Source: Bombus terrestris
Taxonomy: Eukaryota > Arthropoda > Insecta > Hymenoptera > Apidae
DNA length: 64,000 bases
Reading direction: 5' to 3'
Assembly (NCBI RefSeq): GCF_910591885.1
Contig: NC_063279.1
Span: 9,548,001-9,612,000, forward strand
The position numbers and the translations under genes were made by a program. The stretch's first letter is position 1, and every line of letters begins with the position of its first letter. The notes beneath the pieces were generated by a model, which saw only the letters and a program-made list of their open reading frames with translations, ran no database searches and was not told the DNA's origin. This document shows positions 61,682-64,000 of the stretch, piece after piece.

Positions 61682-63413
61682 AAGGTGAACCTGGATCATA
61701 GTCTTATTTTGATATGCGTTTATGCGTGGAATGCAGATTAAAAATATCAAGAGCGTTCAAAATATTTTTGTTGATATTTCTGTATTTAAAGGAAGGATCG
61801 CAATAGCTATTATTTTATTCTTTGGATAAATCTATCACACCGTTTTGAGCCGAAAAACCTTCGTTGCACTTTCTTACATGGACTAAGGATAAAGCAGAAG
61901 GATATCTTAAACCTATCGATTATATCTACAACTATCTTCTAGTTACTATTTATTGCATCTAGCGCATCTGCATATCACGGTTGGCGAGCGCGAACTCGCG
62001 TTGTCATTTTCAACAATTTTATACAATTCAATCGAAGGATATCATAGAAGAACCATTCTTGAACAATTATAATCTTCAGTTCTGACAAATACGTCGTATA
62101 AAGAAATTAATTCAATGAAATGCTTCGAATATTTCCAAAGATATATTCCACCATCCGAGAAGATCCAAAACATTTTATACTCTTCGACGAAACGTATAAT
62201 CGTTCGATAACACGAAAGAACCATGGTTGAACAATTATTGTAATATGCCATCTTTAGCTATAGAAGAGAATACCGGACGTAACACGATACAGAACGCGGA
62301 GCAGCCGCAAGACGTAGTCATCAAAAAACACAAGACCGCAAGTGGACACCATTGATCGGTGTGTCTTCTATTCGTGCAATTTCAGTGCGGTTATACTTTC
62401 TTGATGCGAAAACGCCGGAAACCCAAACCGATCCCTCGTATCCAGCCATCGATAGTGTTGGTACCGGTAGAGGTGTATTGATCGGTGGCTGGTAGAGCGG
62501 CACGCTTCTTCTCCCACCGCTGTGGTCCATTCCACCCCCGTGTAATCCTTCTTTTTACTTTGTCTCTGTCCGCGACTTTGCACTGCTTCTCACAGCCGCG
62601 TCATCTCGATGATGGCCGATGTCGTTTGGAATTAATCTTAAGCGACAATCAGGATGGTGAATACAAATAGACATTACAGTGTCACGCGAATATAGAAGAT
62701 GATTTCAATAATTTTGCGTATTAAAAAGTCATTTGGATGGAACATGCGTTTAGATATTGGACTTGTTATCGTTAGACTGTGAATTTTTATGCATTTTTAT
62801 TTTATATGAATATGATTAACGAAATAGAATTTAGATAGAAATTTGTTTCGTCTAGAAGATATAATAAATACTCGGTTTTCGTTATTTTATATATTTTTGC
62901 GTATTGTATGCATTGCGTGCACCTTCGCACCATCAAATTTCCCATAAATGCATAAAAATTCATAGGCTGGTTATGGAACCTTTCTTATGGAATTCCAATC
63001 TTACTATTATTATTTTTATGAAATTTTGATAAATTTTAGATTCTTTAAGAATATTATAGTGAGATTCGATGAAATTAGAGGGAAGGTGGTTTGGGTAGAA
63101 AAAATTTTTAGATATTAGCTATGATAATTGTTATCAAAATTCATGTACGATTCATGCAACTATTACTAAAATTCATAAAACAGCGATGATTTTGTTCTAT
63201 ATTATCGTTTACAGAATGGTGAATTTAAGTATGATTTCTATACATGTTTTCTATGCATTCGATGCAATTTTTAATATTCTTTTTATATCCTTTCGATTTT
63301 AATATTCTACCAAGGGAAATAACGATTAAGATTCTGCTAAAGATTTAATAACGATATTTTATTCTTCTGCGTAATCAAACATTCTCAAATAACTTCCTTA
63401 GAAGGATTCTTAA
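61682..63413. other. Non-coding stretch, no recognised gene
   Basis: The GC-richer patch 62290-62650 has two overlapping minus-strand frames (62321-62530 and 62368-62583) without recognisable motifs. The rest is AT-rich spacer. Confidence 0.55.
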
Positions 63414-63729
63414 TTCTCAGTTGCACTAAAGACGCCAAGAAACAACAAAGGAAAATAATCAATTTTTGTCGTTCGATAAAAAATTTACAATAAATAACAA
63501 TCTCCATTTTCCTAGAACACAAAGGTTCGTCTATCATCAACCTGAGTAGCGAAAGAGTTGGGAACGAGTCTTTCTCAGTTGCACTAAAGACGCTAAGAAA
63601 CAACAAAGGAAAATAATCAATTTTTGTCGTTCGATAAAAAATTTACAATAAATAACAATCTCCATTTTCCTAGAACGCAAAGGTTCGTCTATCATCAACC
63701 TCAGTAGCGAAAGAGTTGGGAACGAGTCT
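63414..63729. repeat. 158-bp tandem duplication
   Basis: Copy 1 (63414-63571) and copy 2 (63572-63729) both begin TTCTCAGTTGCACTAAAGAC and differ at about three positions by hand count, with no indels. This is a recent direct tandem duplication. It has no coding frame spanning both copies and no transposon ends. Confidence 0.95.
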
Positions 63730-64000
63730 CTCTCAACAAAGCAGGAGGACGTGGAACGAGCTGATATTTCTCTCTCGAATTTTTGCTTCTCTTCTTTGGC
63801 GAGCTATCGGCAAACGTTCGTTCGATGCGTTCGGGACGCGTAGATACGGGAAACGGAAGAGGTGTTTGGCAGACGAGCTGTGAAATGGATTGGTCGGGCC
63901 GCCTACTCGTTCGCTTTCAGACGGACCTCGGTTTTTCAACTTCCAACTCGATGACGCAATGTAGAACGGGATGCCGAGAATTGGTTAACCTGGTAACCGG
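63730..64000. other. Non-coding window edge
   Basis: A GC-richer patch with a minus-strand frame of 68 codons (63733-63939) that I do not recognise. The window ends without a feature being cut that I can identify. Confidence 0.5.

Noticed and set aside
62321..62583. Two overlapping minus-strand frames in a GC-richer patch
   Set aside because: Different frames of the same DNA, no domain recognised, no supporting splice signals.

Overview
The window looks like nuclear DNA from an insect, most likely a hymenopteran and plausibly a bee. It is AT-rich. CpG is common rather than depleted, including in obviously non-coding sequence, and GC-richer islets alternate with AT-rich spacers. The recognisable mobile elements are piggyBac-like elements with TTAA ends, very short mariner-type elements and solo LTRs, which is typical of hymenopteran genomes. 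The species call is inference from composition and element types; no host gene was recognised.

No confident host protein-coding exon, tRNA, rRNA or known microRNA was found in 64 kb. The long reading frames are low-complexity or chance frames in GC-richer patches. The simplest reading is a gene desert or one or more very large introns. Two short stretches (860-946 and 20150-20210) have splice-like borders and an open frame; they are listed only as weak exon candidates.

The sequence itself best supports its mobile elements. From left to right: a 217-bp TTAA-flanked miniature element (6006-6222); two short mariner-type elements (7005-7203, 11844-12040); a 286-bp solo LTR with a 5-bp target duplication (13030-13315); a 1.1-kb fold-back element with arms of about 150 bp (29992-31111); a 1.06-kb piggyBac-like element with intact TTAA ends and a broken transposase remnant (35563-36622); a second 286-bp solo LTR of the same family with its own target duplication (38481-38766); two diverged copies of another repeat (about 38800-39150 and 49580-49965); a near-palindromic mariner-type element (49975-50188); a nested pair in which one mariner derivative sits inside another (51975-52408 containing 52043-52259); and a second piggyBac-like deletion derivative with a 210-codon transposase-tail frame (60849-61681).

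Local duplications add a second layer. There is an exact 86-bp direct repeat at an 88-bp period (47980-48153), a 158-bp duplication with about three differences (63414-63729), a 27-bp unit in three copies (29595-29665), and several older, drifted duplications and microsatellites. Small perfect palindromes or inverted repeats occur at 7296-7365, 29911-29928, 39492-39544, 44512-44602 and 49811-49840.

There is no gene cluster, operon or novel system that I can support. The interest lies in transposon history and in a few compact symmetric motifs that could be regulatory.
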